A stretch of DNA of 18,754 nt. It comes from Asterionellopsis glacialis. Lineage: Eukaryota > Bacillariophyta > Plagiogrammaphyceae > Rhaphoneidales > Asterionellopsidaceae. The notes beneath the pieces are model-generated. The model was not told where the DNA came from. It saw only the letters and a program-made list of their open reading frames with translations, and searched no databases. The position numbers were made by a program, and so were the translations under genes. Every line of letters begins with the position of its first letter. The first letter of the stretch is position 1. Shown piece by piece: positions 1 through 8,289 of this stretch. Location of the stretch: positions 21,438 through 40,191 of the forward strand of contig WKLE02000775.1 of assembly GCA_014885115.2 (NCBI GenBank), read 5' to 3'.

Positions 1-395
1 AAAATGTCATACCAAATCTATCATGTTATTTGATGAATTTGTGGCGAAAGGGCACCATAAAAGTTCACAATAAATCTTGATTCCTTGGAATTGCTCTCTC
101 TAGGGAGTGACGATTCTACTTGTATTTACGTTGTCCTTCCTACGTATTCGCATCCAATTCATTAGGGTTAAGTACAAAAATTGTCAAATCATCAAAAAGC
201 TCATTACCCATTTCTGTGTTGTCCATCGAAAATCTCAACTTCTCTTGAAATCCCACGGTAGGAACTGTTTTTCTCTTTATTCAAAGAACAAATCTCTGGT
301 TGAACGCCATAATCGTTTTTATGAGCAATCTGGAGTGTTCATTCTCTTTCATTTTCATCATCTTATAAAAGAAAAGCAATAAAAGTTTGTCAGCC
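1..395. promoter_or_regulatory. Upstream region of the Pescadillo gene
   Basis: No ATG-initiated gene is supported here. An open stretch at 107-382 starts only at GTG and resembles nothing known. An AATAAA at 69-74 could be the poly(A) signal of a plus-strand gene ending before the window. A telomere-repeat-like TTAGGGTTA lies at 162-170, about 225 bp before the Pescadillo ATG. The rest is AT-rich and presumably contains the promoter and 5' UTR of the next gene. Confidence 0.4.
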
Positions 396-2375
396 ATGGG
401 GAACCGAGTCAAAGGAAAGGTGAAGAAAAAGTCCGTCAAGGCGGCTTCCCATTCGGGAATGGGAAGTAAACGAAAGCTTTCTCGTATGGGAAAGAAACGC
501 AAGAAGGATCATTCCGGATTGGATGCAACCTTTATCGGTCGATCGAATTGTTTGAAGCGATTGCAAATTAGTTTGAAAGACTTCCGTAGGCTTTGTATTT
601 TAAAGGGTGTGTACCCAAGAGAACCAAGGGGAAGGGCACCAGGAAATAAGAAAGGCCAAGTCTATTATCACATCAAAGATGTCAGAGCCATTGCTCACGA
701 GCCAGTACTTCACAAATTCAGAGAATTCCGTGCATTCATGAAGAAGGTATGTTTCCGAGTGAGAATTTCAGAATATTGAACAAGTTGAAAAGCATTATTG
801 CTTACTCTTTCCCTTTTTTTGCATTCTTAGGTCCGAAAAGCAGCTGGTAGAAACGAAAAGGATGAAGCAGCACGTCGACATGCTCTTGCTCCTTCTTATA
901 CTATTCATCACCTTGTACGAGAAAGATATCCTCGGTTTCAAGATGCTTTATCTGATATGGATGATGCCTTGACATTAGTTCATTTGTTTGCCGCTCTTCC
1001 TAGTGAGGGAAGGATCAAGACCAAGATTACCAATAAGGCAAAATCCTTGGCTGCCGCTTGGGGTGCTTATAGTACAACTACATCCTCCATCACGAAATCA
1101 TTTATTTCAGTAAAAGGTGTTTACATGGAAGCATCCATTCTTGGGTCGACAATTCGATGGGTCAATCCCCACTCGTTTACACAACACTTACCTACTGATG
1201 TGGATTACAGGGTCATGCTCACGTTTTTCGAATTCTATGAGACATTGCTAAGTTTTGTACTTTTCAAGCTCTACAGCGATATTGGTGTGCGTTATCCTTT
1301 GTCCATGGCGGAAGCTGGTGGTCAGGCAAAGGGAAGCGCAAGTGCAGTACTTGCTTCAAATCTGCATGCATTGACAAATGCCTTAAAGTCGTCTGACGGC
1401 GCAGTGAGCAACGTGGTCAGTGAAGCTGTTGAGTCTGTAGCAAAGGACTCATCAGAACCAACAAATAACGGGTCCAAGAAAAAGAACCGCGAGTTGATCA
1501 AGTCTGTTGGAGCCGCCTTAAATAAAATTGCTGATGATGATAGTAATGACGAAGAAGATTTCTCTGATGACGAAGATGTAGATGTTGGCGCTCCACTAAA
1601 AGCTGCTCTTGATAGCATGGCAGAAGCAAAAGAACGCTCAGCCATCCCTGGGTCTGTTGCGCTAGATGATGATGCTACCAAGCGAAGGCGATTGTTTGCC
1701 GGGCTTACTTTCTATCTGTCACGTGAAGTGCCTCGTGGTTATTTGGAGCTTGTTTGCCTTTCGTATGGAGGTAAAGTCGGCTGGGAGGGTGCCGACAGTC
1801 CTATCACAGCATCGGATCCTACCATTACACACCATATTGTAGATCGTCCAAAGCTGCCCTCTAGCTTTGACAAGTTGCCCAAGTCAAGAGAATATGTCCA
1901 ACCACAATGGGTAATTGACTGCGCAAACTTCATGTTTGTGTTACCCATCACAAAGTATGGAATCGGGGCTGCATTACCTCCGCATTTATCACCGTGGGTA
2001 GACGACGAAGAAGAGGGCTACAAGCCTGCATATGCTGAGGAGATCGAACGGTTAAAGAACGGAGAGACAATGGAGAGTGAAGATATGGATGAAGGTGCCG
2101 ATGAAGAATCGGAAGATAGTGATGGTGCTCAAAGTGAAGAGGAGCAACTTGAAGACGAAGAAGATGAAGCTGTCACGGAAAAAAGAGCAAAGAAGAAGCA
2201 ACAGAAGGAAGATGAAGAGGCGCATAAGTTGGCGAAGACTATGATGAGCAAGAAAGCATCAAGACTTTATGGAAGAATGCAGCATGGACTTTCAGAGAAG
2301 AAAGCAAAAGTCGATGCACTACACAAACGCAGAGAAGAAATCGACAGTAAAACGAAGAAAATGCGCAAAAACTAG
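396..2375 (+). CDS. PES1: Pescadillo homolog (PES1/NOP7), 60S ribosome biogenesis factor
   Basis: Nucleolar protein of the PES1-BOP1-WDR12 (PeBoW; yeast Nop7-Erb1-Ytm1) complex, needed for late pre-rRNA processing and 60S subunit maturation. It is encoded by two exons, 396-746 and 831-2375, joined in phase 0, giving about 631 aa against 588 in human and 605 in yeast. The basic N-terminus leads into the conserved Pescadillo domain (motif RRLCILKGVYPREP around residues 60-75), which runs across the splice junction to about residue 275. A BRCT domain follows at about 402-506, with its late Trp in QPQWVIDC. The tail is strongly acidic (about 530-563) and then Lys-rich, as is usual for the family. 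The start is the ATG at 396 in a GCCATGG context; the frame is open three codons further up but only to a TTG. Its 3' end faces the oxygenase gene 189 bp away. Family assignment is secure. Confidence 0.96.
747..830 (+). other. Spliceosomal intron of the Pescadillo gene
   Basis: An 84-bp intron with donor GTATGT at 747 and acceptor TTCTTAG ending at 830, preceded by a T-rich tract. Reading through gives a stop after 13 codons (at 777-779). Removing it joins ...FMKK to VRKAAG... in frame, which restores the continuous Pescadillo domain. Confidence 0.93.
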
Positions 2376-2540
2376 TAATTTCATCAAAATTCAGCCTTCA
2401 AAAATTCCTTCTATCCAAAGACTGTTTTGTACTCCCTTTGAAAGTATCTGTTTGACATGGCTGTATCTGAGAAAGTCGAAAATTATTCTAGCATTATGTT
2501 TATATTATTTGATTTTCTAGGATCAGACAGTGAAATGACA

Positions 2541-2556
2541 TGTGACGATTGTCACA
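2541..2556. repeat. Small inverted repeat in the convergent 3' gap
   Basis: TGTGAC GATT GTCACA, a 6-bp perfect stem with a 4-nt loop, lies between the 3' ends of the Pescadillo and oxygenase genes, 9 bp beyond the oxygenase stop. It could affect 3'-end formation of one or both transcripts, but at this size it could also be chance. Confidence 0.3.
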
Positions 2557-2564
2557 GGTACGGT

Positions 2565-3941
2565 CTACCAATCTTTAATTTGAGAAATACTTTGCTTTAG
2601 TGTCTTTTCAAAACGATTATTTTCCCTCAGCACCGAAGCAACCATATTTCTGAAAGTATCACTCTTGTCGCTGAGTTCAAATACGCCTTCTTCATCAGCT
2701 ACAGCATTTTGGATCACTTCCTCTAAACCATCAGCACCCCCGTCTCGGACCCGTTCAACTACCCATTCTGTCTTATGACCAGGCCATTTTCCAATATTCA
2801 AATGGACCATTCCAGCCATGCGTATGATAACTTTCGTTGCAAGCAATTGTGCGCACTCTTCGTCCGTGGGCACAGTACCGATTTCAGGACAGGTATTTGG
2901 CGTGTGGTCAGGGAAGTAGCAAATCATGCGTAAGTCAATGCTTTCCCTTGTATCCATTGTTTCCGGAGGGGCAAGTGGATCTGTAAAACTTGTATGGAAA
3001 GCAGTTGTAGATCTGCAATTTGGATCTGAATCATAATGTTTGAAAATCACGACTTCATCACTTTCCATGTGTGGAAAGTAGTACCAACGATGCTTGTGAG
3101 CATTGCGCTTATCTAGTCGGTAAACTGAGGTCTGAAAGCCATACCCAAATACATCTCCGTCAATTTTGTCATCCTTCAGTAGAGAACGCTCGTCGAGCAA
3201 ACAAAGAGGGTCATTCTTTACTGGTTCTTTACGTATGGATTTCCAAACGCAAAATATTGCAAAGCGTCCTTTACGGTAGTGCCGTTCATCTGGACATATA
3301 GATGTTCTCTTAAAGCTGCTTGTTGCTGCAGACTCGGTGTAGTCTCCGTGTATCATATGAGCATAGCCAGAGACTGCTTGGGCCCTTTCTTTCATAGGCT
3401 CTGTAGGAAGATTTTTTCGATTCATCATCTTTCCGTTCCGAAGTGTGTGCGACGTTATCTTCACATGGGCTGCACCAGTGTGTTTCTTAACGAACTCAGC
3501 AATGACGGGATAATACTCATTTTGAATCCTTCGTCCTCCATAAAAGTCTTCCAGCGAAAGTTTGAGATCATTGACCTCAGGGACTTTGGCAAGTTCAAAA
3601 CCACAAGAGTCGAGTGTCAACAAATTACGATCGTCTAGATCCTTCCCATAATTTCCAGAATGGAGGGCTTTGGTATTGTAGAAGCGACCGTCTCTGATTT
3701 CTACTTCCTTAAGTTCATTTTCCCCACCAGTGTCGGCAGGGTGCGGATCATCAGGACCTCGAGGCCTTCTATAGTTCCAAGGGCGTGTCTCAGGATCACG
3801 TATTGAGTACAAAAGCTTTGCACGAACGTTGCGAGGTTCGACATTGCTTGTTCCGTTATGGAAATTATTATCTGCCTCCTTTTTAGTAGACGATTCAAGA
3901 GCGTCGCCATGCAACTGAATCATGGGTACTTCGTTTCGCAT
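2565..3941 (-). CDS. AsaB/CmcJ-type Fe(II)/2-oxoglutarate-dependent oxygenase
   Basis: A 458-aa intronless protein of the hydroxylase/desaturase family that includes fungal AsaB and CTB9, GA4-desaturase-like proteins, bacterial CmcJ and NvfI. These enzymes use Fe(II), O2 and 2-oxoglutarate to hydroxylate or desaturate small molecules, often in secondary metabolism. Visible family landmarks are an early 'RDPETRPWNYRRPRGP' segment (about 48-62), the HxD iron pair H198-G-D200, a core FAIFCVWKSIR (about 227-237), the 'HRWYYFPHMESDEVVIFKHYDSDP' block (284-307), a distal His at H316 in TAFHTSFTDP, and an Arg-containing strand RESIDLR (332-338) that would hold 2-oxoglutarate. The roughly 115 residues after that strand are an extension with no recognised domain. 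No signal peptide is seen. The substrate cannot be read from the sequence; the iron and cosubstrate assignments are by family analogy. Confidence 0.82.
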   Translation of the reverse strand: MRNEVPMIQLHGDALESSTKKEADNNFHNGTSNVEPRNVRAKLLYSIRDPETRPWNYRRPRGPDDPHPADTGGENELKEVEIRDGRFYNTKALHSGNYGKDLDDRNLLTLDSCGFELAKVPEVNDLKLSLEDFYGGRRIQNEYYPVIAEFVKKHTGAAHVKITSHTLRNGKMMNRKNLPTEPMKERAQAVSGYAHMIHGDYTESAATSSFKRTSICPDERHYRKGRFAIFCVWKSIRKEPVKNDPLCLLDERSLLKDDKIDGDVFGYGFQTSVYRLDKRNAHKHRWYYFPHMESDEVVIFKHYDSDPNCRSTTAFHTSFTDPLAPPETMDTRESIDLRMICYFPDHTPNTCPEIGTVPTDEECAQLLATKVIIRMAGMVHLNIGKWPGHKTEWVVERVRDGGADGLEEVIQNAVADEEGVFELSDKSDTFRNMVASVLRENNRFEKTLKQSISQIKDW

Positions 3942-4341
3942 GATATCGTGAGACTCACTATTTGCTAGTTGACAATAATGGTATTTCCTTGTCTATGGTT
4001 TTTGCAAAAGTTTTATTATTATTATTTTTAAGCAGAGACCACCCCCCACATAAAGGTTGGCAACAGAAACTACTTGCTCTCTTTCCTCCTGCTTTTATAA
4101 TATCGAAGAACACTTCATCAAAGGAATGAGTATGGTGGATTGAGATGTAACAAGTAACAACAGATGGGTCACGTGCGGAAGGTACTTGTGGTACAGCCCG
4201 ATGGTGCCTAGAGTAGGAACCTACCTTCCTTGGTTTAGGTCCTCCGCCGGCAGCAGAGAGAGGGGTTAAAAAATACCTTAAAATTTTTGGTAAGCCAAGT
4301 AAAAGTAGTAGATAGGTCCTATGTAAATGTCTGTGTACCTA

Positions 4342-4383
4342 TACCTGGTACGTGCCTGTACAATGTGTACCAGGTACCTGGTA
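4342..4383. repeat. Cluster of TACC(A/T)GGTA palindromes
   Basis: TACCTGGTA occurs at 4342-4350. A perfect 16-bp palindrome, TACCAGGTACCTGGTA, lies at 4368-4383 and consists of two overlapping copies of the 9-mer on opposite strands. Further copies are at 4585-4593, 8792-8800 and 13407-13415, and near copies at 4412-4418 and 4424-4430. Six exact copies in under 19 kb is far above chance for a 9-mer. The form suggests a dimeric DNA-binding protein site or a fragment of a dispersed repeat; which of the two cannot be told from this window. Confidence 0.6.
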
Positions 4384-4480
4384 GGAACTAAAATTTACGG
4401 TATTTCACTACTACCTGGCACCAGTACCAGCTCAGAGGTAATAGGTGCTGTTATCTGGGTTGGTACCTCTGGGTGTACCG

Positions 4481-4488
4481 TATAAATA
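4481..4488 (+). promoter_or_regulatory. TATA-like box, possible core promoter
   Basis: TATAAATA is followed by a C-rich stretch and lies just downstream of the palindrome cluster. The first plus-strand ATG downstream is at 4602. The orientation points away from both annotated neighbours, so if it works it serves an unidentified transcript. Confidence 0.3.
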
Positions 4489-4601
4489 CCCCCCTTCGAA
4501 CATATCTTGCGCTTATTGCTAACTTTTACATAATTTGATTTTTTTCCTGACGTAGACATTTGCAAGTGTTCACTTACTCTATAATACCAGGTACGTTTAT
4601 T

Positions 4602-4655
4602 ATGGCAGTTACAACACTGTCGGGTCTTTTGGCAGAACTGAACGATGAACAGTAA
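4602..4655 (+). CDS. Very short ORF after the TATA-like box (doubtful)
   Basis: A 17-codon ORF from ATG to TAA, reading MAVTTLSGLLAELNDEQ. It lies about 115 bp after the TATA-like box and 7 bp after a TACCAGGTAC site. The last codons run into CAGTAAAAG, which could also be read as a weak splice donor of a first exon, but no convincing downstream exon was found. It may be a real micro-ORF, the first exon of a decayed gene, or chance. Nothing is recognised in it. Confidence 0.15.
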   Translation: MAVTTLSGLLAELNDEQ

Positions 4656-5079
4656 AAGAGTTAGAAGAAAAGAGTTGATAAAGCTTGTACATTAGATTCC
4701 AGAAAAATGTTGTCTTAAAAACAAGGAAAAGGCGTCTTTTCAAAACTAGAAAAGGATATTACAATGTATATCACTCATTCACCAGCCGCTCCTTTAGAAA
4801 TAGACATGTCATTTATTTCTTTGTGACAGGGAAGCTAACACAGGACAATTTGTTTTTCATGGTTTGCTTTATTATATGAGTTACTGCTCATTTGTATTCT
4901 TTTTATGTGTTTATACATTTACAACAATTTTAACAATTTTTTTTGTTCTAACAAAAAGAAATCTTTTACACTGAGCTTGTGCGTTAGCTGCTCATTGGAT
5001 TCATCAACAAAAGTATGACATCGTCTCATATGCATAATTCATCAAAGAAAATACATGACTAACATTCATCTCTTTCTTT

Positions 5080-6474
5080 TTATGGACGTGGTTGTACAAT
5101 ATTTTCGAAGGTAAGATCATGATCCTTCATAAAGGCAGAGATTTGATCATGAAAAAACTGGGCCCAGTCAAGCATATTATCTTGGCCCGCGAAATAAACA
5201 AGAAACCACAACCAGCGTTCCAATCCACCAATTCGATATTCGTCCCAACAATACTCCCATGAAACATCCCTTACACCCAACCGAATCAACTCTTGATAAT
5301 AACTCTGGATTAATTGTTTTTCACACGACCGTCGTTCTGAAGGTTCCATATTTGACAGAATATACTGCCCAAGGTCTTGCGGACCTGATCCAAGACCTAC
5401 CATTTCCCAATCCAGCAACTTAATAATGGAATCTTCTGTTTTTCTTTTTGGGATTATAGATGATTGCGACGTCATTCTTGTATTGTCATTATTTTTGGAT
5501 GATGGAACTAACCACATGACATTTCCAGGCCAAAAGTCGCCATGGACTAATGTCCAATGCTTATTTACATTCAAGCGTTCCATATGAGCCTCCCATGAAA
5601 TTCCTCGGACGGCCTTGTCTGTAGCTTTATACACGACAGAATCCCACTGGATTCTACTAGTTGCAGAAGATGAGGAAGAAGAAGATTCCTCATACCCACC
5701 ATGCGTCTTCCAGATCTTTTGAATGAGCTTCTGAGAGGCCATCCATGAATCCTTTCCTTGTCCTTGTAACCATTGACTTCCTCGTAACCAGTGATGATCC
5801 AGTAGCGATGTTTGTCGCCAGAAGACAGCATGTACTCTAGCCACGGCAGTAAAGGTGACTTTAGCCACTTGATGGCTACTGGGAGGAGAAAGAGCCTTGT
5901 CATCCCCGGGACAAGAATAAGAGCGTGCTATTATGGTCTTCAAATCTCTGGTCCAATTGTTGGGATTTCCTGGTCCAAAAAAGATACCAGAATCAACGTA
6001 GGACGGCAACGAAGAAGAACCACATGATAAATCTTCCATAAGGACTACTTTTTGACCTGTTGTCATATCGCCCCAAGCATAGTAAATTTTGGGTAGCGTG
6101 TTCATGGTTTCATCATCACCGTTATTAGAAGCATCAAGATCTGGTCCCAATTGGGAGTAGAATAGAGCCTCACGTGCCAATCCGAGCCGCTGACTGAGGG
6201 TTTCTCCACGAGGAGGAACTTGCTTGATAATGATGTTACGAAAGGAAGGCTTTTGATTGCTGTGAAGATTTGTGCTAGAATCGTTATCGCTGTTGCTTTC
6301 CAATTGAATCTTGAGCCGTAGCGTAGCACCATTTCGGACTTGTTCGGCTCTGCGCCCTTGATTGCTGATATCCTCAACTTGGACGGCAACGCACGGTAGC
6401 TTTGTATGCATCTGAACCCATTCCGGATCAATCTCATTCTCGCTTAACCACACAGGCATGGGTGATGGCATCAT
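5080..6474 (-). CDS. APH/choline-kinase-fold phosphotransferase (EcKinase/CHK-like)
   Basis: A 464-aa intronless protein with the aminoglycoside-phosphotransferase/choline-kinase fold, a relative of protein kinases that phosphorylates small molecules. The N-lobe shows an ATP-binding lysine candidate in IIIKQV (K84) and a helix-C glutamate candidate in REALFY (E102). The C-lobe has the Brenner motif LVHGDFWPGNVMW, with catalytic D313 and N318, and the metal-binding LLDWE with D355. A low-complexity linker rich in Ser lies at about 262-273, and another disordered insert at about 325-348 splits the two catalytic motifs. The start is taken at the first of two adjacent ATGs. No targeting sequence is evident. 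The natural substrate is unknown; relatives act on choline, homoserine, methylthioribose, ecdysteroids or antibiotics, and nothing here chooses among them. Confidence 0.8.
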   Translation of the reverse strand: MMPSPMPVWLSENEIDPEWVQMHTKLPCVAVQVEDISNQGRRAEQVRNGATLRLKIQLESNSDNDSSTNLHSNQKPSFRNIIIKQVPPRGETLSQRLGLAREALFYSQLGPDLDASNNGDDETMNTLPKIYYAWGDMTTGQKVVLMEDLSCGSSSLPSYVDSGIFFGPGNPNNWTRDLKTIIARSYSCPGDDKALSPPSSHQVAKVTFTAVARVHAVFWRQTSLLDHHWLRGSQWLQGQGKDSWMASQKLIQKIWKTHGGYEESSSSSSSATSRIQWDSVVYKATDKAVRGISWEAHMERLNVNKHWTLVHGDFWPGNVMWLVPSSKNNDNTRMTSQSSIIPKRKTEDSIIKLLDWEMVGLGSGPQDLGQYILSNMEPSERRSCEKQLIQSYYQELIRLGVRDVSWEYCWDEYRIGGLERWLWFLVYFAGQDNMLDWAQFFHDQISAFMKDHDLTFENIVQPRP

Positions 6475-7404
6475 GTTAGGATTGCGGGAATGAATTTTAA
6501 TTTCATTTGGATGTGTGGATTAACTTACATGTTTTTATTGCCGGAATCTTAGATCTGCGAAGTTCTCTTTAGGTCCTCTACTAGTCGGTAGATGTTCTTC
6601 ACTCAGAGTAAGGTCCAACCACCACGTCCAGGTGCATCGCAAGCTTATCTCTGAGTCGTGTGTACCTTACAGGTTTGTGTGAACTGCTCAAAAAAAATTC
6701 TGAAAATCTGAAAACCTTGTAGATTATTGGGCGACATACTGGGAATAGGCCTCAAAAGAGGCTCTAAACAGAGTGTGACAAACAAAAACCTACATGATGT
6801 GCTTTTTTAGCTGTTTTACAACTGGCCTTCAGAAAAAATGCCCATACAGCTTAAGTTTGTCAATTTTTTTTTTCTGAACCGATTTTCTGAACTACCTCCA
6901 ACGGACGTATCCACCAATCAAATCAATGCCAAAAAATCTGCAGAACAGAAACCCTCCGTGTTCTTTGGAATAGCACATGTGTGGTGGTCTCACCAACGGA
7001 CGACAAGTGTTGGTGCTCATGCACAACCACCTGGTGAGCACATGATCAGTGAAGAAATGCAAGCACACAGGACTTTTCAATATTCAACAACAAACCTTTT
7101 ATGATAGAATTTTGTCAACAACCAATAAATAACAAGTAGAATAGCAGTTCGACACGGAACTTCATGGTCACTGTGTGCTGTGTTATCTGCAGTTCTCATC
7201 TTATGTTCCTTCTCTTGTTGCTATATAAATAAACTCTAAACTGTTATTAAACTACCAAGTGCTACTAAAATAATTGGCTTTGTGATATCCGAGTCATGCT
7301 AGATGGGTAACTCGGTGCAAACGGGTGTGTTACTGGTCTCTTTCATATAAAGAAACAAGGACAGCCTCATGGAATCGTTATCCAATCCCAGTTGCTGGTA
7401 AAGG
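6475..7404. other. AT-rich non-coding stretch upstream of the phosphotransferase
   Basis: The first 100-200 bp should hold the phosphotransferase promoter, since that gene reads leftwards from 6474. Beyond that I see no gene. Short structures are CTGAAAATCTGAAAACC at 6700-6716, which recurs inverted with one mismatch at 8380-8396; a hairpin GCCTC-AAAA-GAGGC at 6749-6762; and an inverted pair GTGCTCA/TGAGCAC at 7013-7019 and 7035-7041. An 88-codon ATG ORF at 6838-7104 has no recognisable content. The stretch is best read as the edge of the repeat-rich region. Confidence 0.4.
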
Positions 7405-7950
7405 TCATTCTTCCATAGCTATTAGTGCTGTCTGCAGATTTGCATACCAAGCTCTTAACATATGAAATGAATCATTTACTCTGTTGCTCACAGATCTTGT
7501 AAAATATCTCCATTGAATTTTGGCTGGAAAGCTATGTCGCCTATCATATTCTCTCCGAACTGTTGCTTTGATATTATTGAGTATAATCATTTCTCCTTCC
7601 TTCTTATTGCAGCTATAAATGTCTTTATTGCAAAATTCCCATGTTGAAAATGCTATGTTATGTAATCCTTGAATGACAACCTGACAACCTTGCACCAAGT
7701 TAACTTGTTGTGGTATCTCCTGTTTATCTTTTTGTCATATTTGCTCTTGGCTTCATAGTATTCATCCTGTGCTTGTGTCCAGCGTGTTGATAGCCATCCC
7801 TTGAAGACATGCTCCCAACCAATTGCATGTTGTTCCGCAAGTGCTTCTTGAATCATGTAGTCATACTTTTGTGGATTTGTAGGAATTTGGATGTTTTCTA
7901 ATTGTTCTCCTTTGGACCACTTTAATTGATATGTTTCTTCTCTTATTGAT
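7405..7950 (-). pseudogene. Transposon-type ORF fragment with a frameshift
   Basis: Two overlapping minus-strand frames, 7950-7653 and 7698-7405, together read as one conserved-looking segment of roughly 170 residues. It begins around a 'NPQKYDYMIQEALAEQ' region, continues with IGWEHVFKGWLSTRW, an aromatic stretch FSTWEFCNKDIYS, and a basic C-terminal part ending at a TGA at 7405-7407. From memory, the pattern 'L-x-EQ-x-IGW-x(5)-G-x-x-S-x-x-W ... W-x-x-RN-x-x-H' is common near the C-terminus of long transposon-associated proteins in diatoms, but I cannot check this. The two frames change exactly at an 8-bp tandem duplication (7674-7689); dropping one unit would make them continuous. An in-frame stop at 7953-7955 lies upstream. 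This is a decayed copy, probably not translated as a whole. Confidence 0.45.
7674..7689. repeat. 8-bp tandem duplication causing a frameshift
   Basis: TGACAACC is repeated twice head to tail. On the minus strand it falls exactly where the two frames of the transposon-type ORF change over; 8 bp is not a multiple of three, so the duplication accounts for the frameshift. Confidence 0.8.
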
Positions 7951-8072
7951 TGTTATGTTTGCTGCTGATTATATTTCTTATGTAATGGCAGCAATCCTAT
8001 TTTCTCACTGCAATGGTGATGATGATGGCCATGTTGTAGAGATCACCATGACAGGGGATCTGGAGTAACAGG

Positions 8073-8113
8073 AAGGTTTGTTGTTGTGTCAGTAAGGTTG
8101 GTTGCTGTGTCAG
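8073..8113. repeat. Imperfect 21-bp tandem repeat
   Basis: Two 20-bp units, 8073-8092 and 8094-8113, match at 18 of 20 positions with a period of 21 bp. On the minus strand they read as the 7-residue repeat ADTATNL/TDTTTNL, so the repeat keeps frame, as expected if it arose in coding sequence. Confidence 0.6.
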
Positions 8114-8226
8114 CCACATTATTTCTTCTTTTGTTTGACCACATCATCATCATAATCAATATGATGGAACATTGATTGACAACAAAACATATTACACATA
8201 AGTTTTAGTAATGTACAAAATTTTAG

Positions 8227-8265
8227 AACACACAGACAGAACAACTGTTAAGACATCTGTGTGTT
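8227..8265. repeat. 10-bp inverted repeat (hairpin)
   Basis: AACACACAGA at 8227-8236 is the exact reverse complement of TCTGTGTGTT at 8256-8265, with a 19-nt loop. It directly precedes the TTTTCAG repeat block. Confidence 0.55.
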
Positions 8266-8289
8266 TTTCAGTGTTTTCAGCTTTTCAAC

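Larger units (their letters stand above)
3942..5079. promoter_or_regulatory. Long intergenic region with palindromic 9-mer cluster
   Basis: It separates the start of the oxygenase gene (3941) from the stop of the phosphotransferase gene (5080). It must hold the oxygenase promoter, since that gene is read leftwards from 3941, and the 3' UTR of the phosphotransferase. The middle part (4177-4640) is markedly less AT-rich than its flanks and holds repeated GGTACC-type palindromes, a TATA-like box and a very short ORF; these are listed separately. From about 4640 to 5079 it is AT-rich; the only open stretch (4685-4879) begins at TTG and looks like chance. Confidence 0.5.

Noticed and set aside
107..382. 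91-codon open frame upstream of Pescadillo
   Set aside because: It starts at GTG, has no recognisable content, and lies where the promoter and 5' UTR are expected.
3701..3910. Minus-strand open frame within the oxygenase gene
   Set aside because: A shadow of the oxygenase coding frame, with no independent support.
4685..4879. 64-codon plus-strand open frame
   Set aside because: It begins at TTG in AT-rich intergenic DNA, has a composition like its surroundings, and shows no domain.
6838..7104. 88-codon ATG open frame
   Set aside because: No recognisable domain. It sits in repeat-bearing AT-rich DNA and includes a poly-T stretch read as Phe; it looks like chance.
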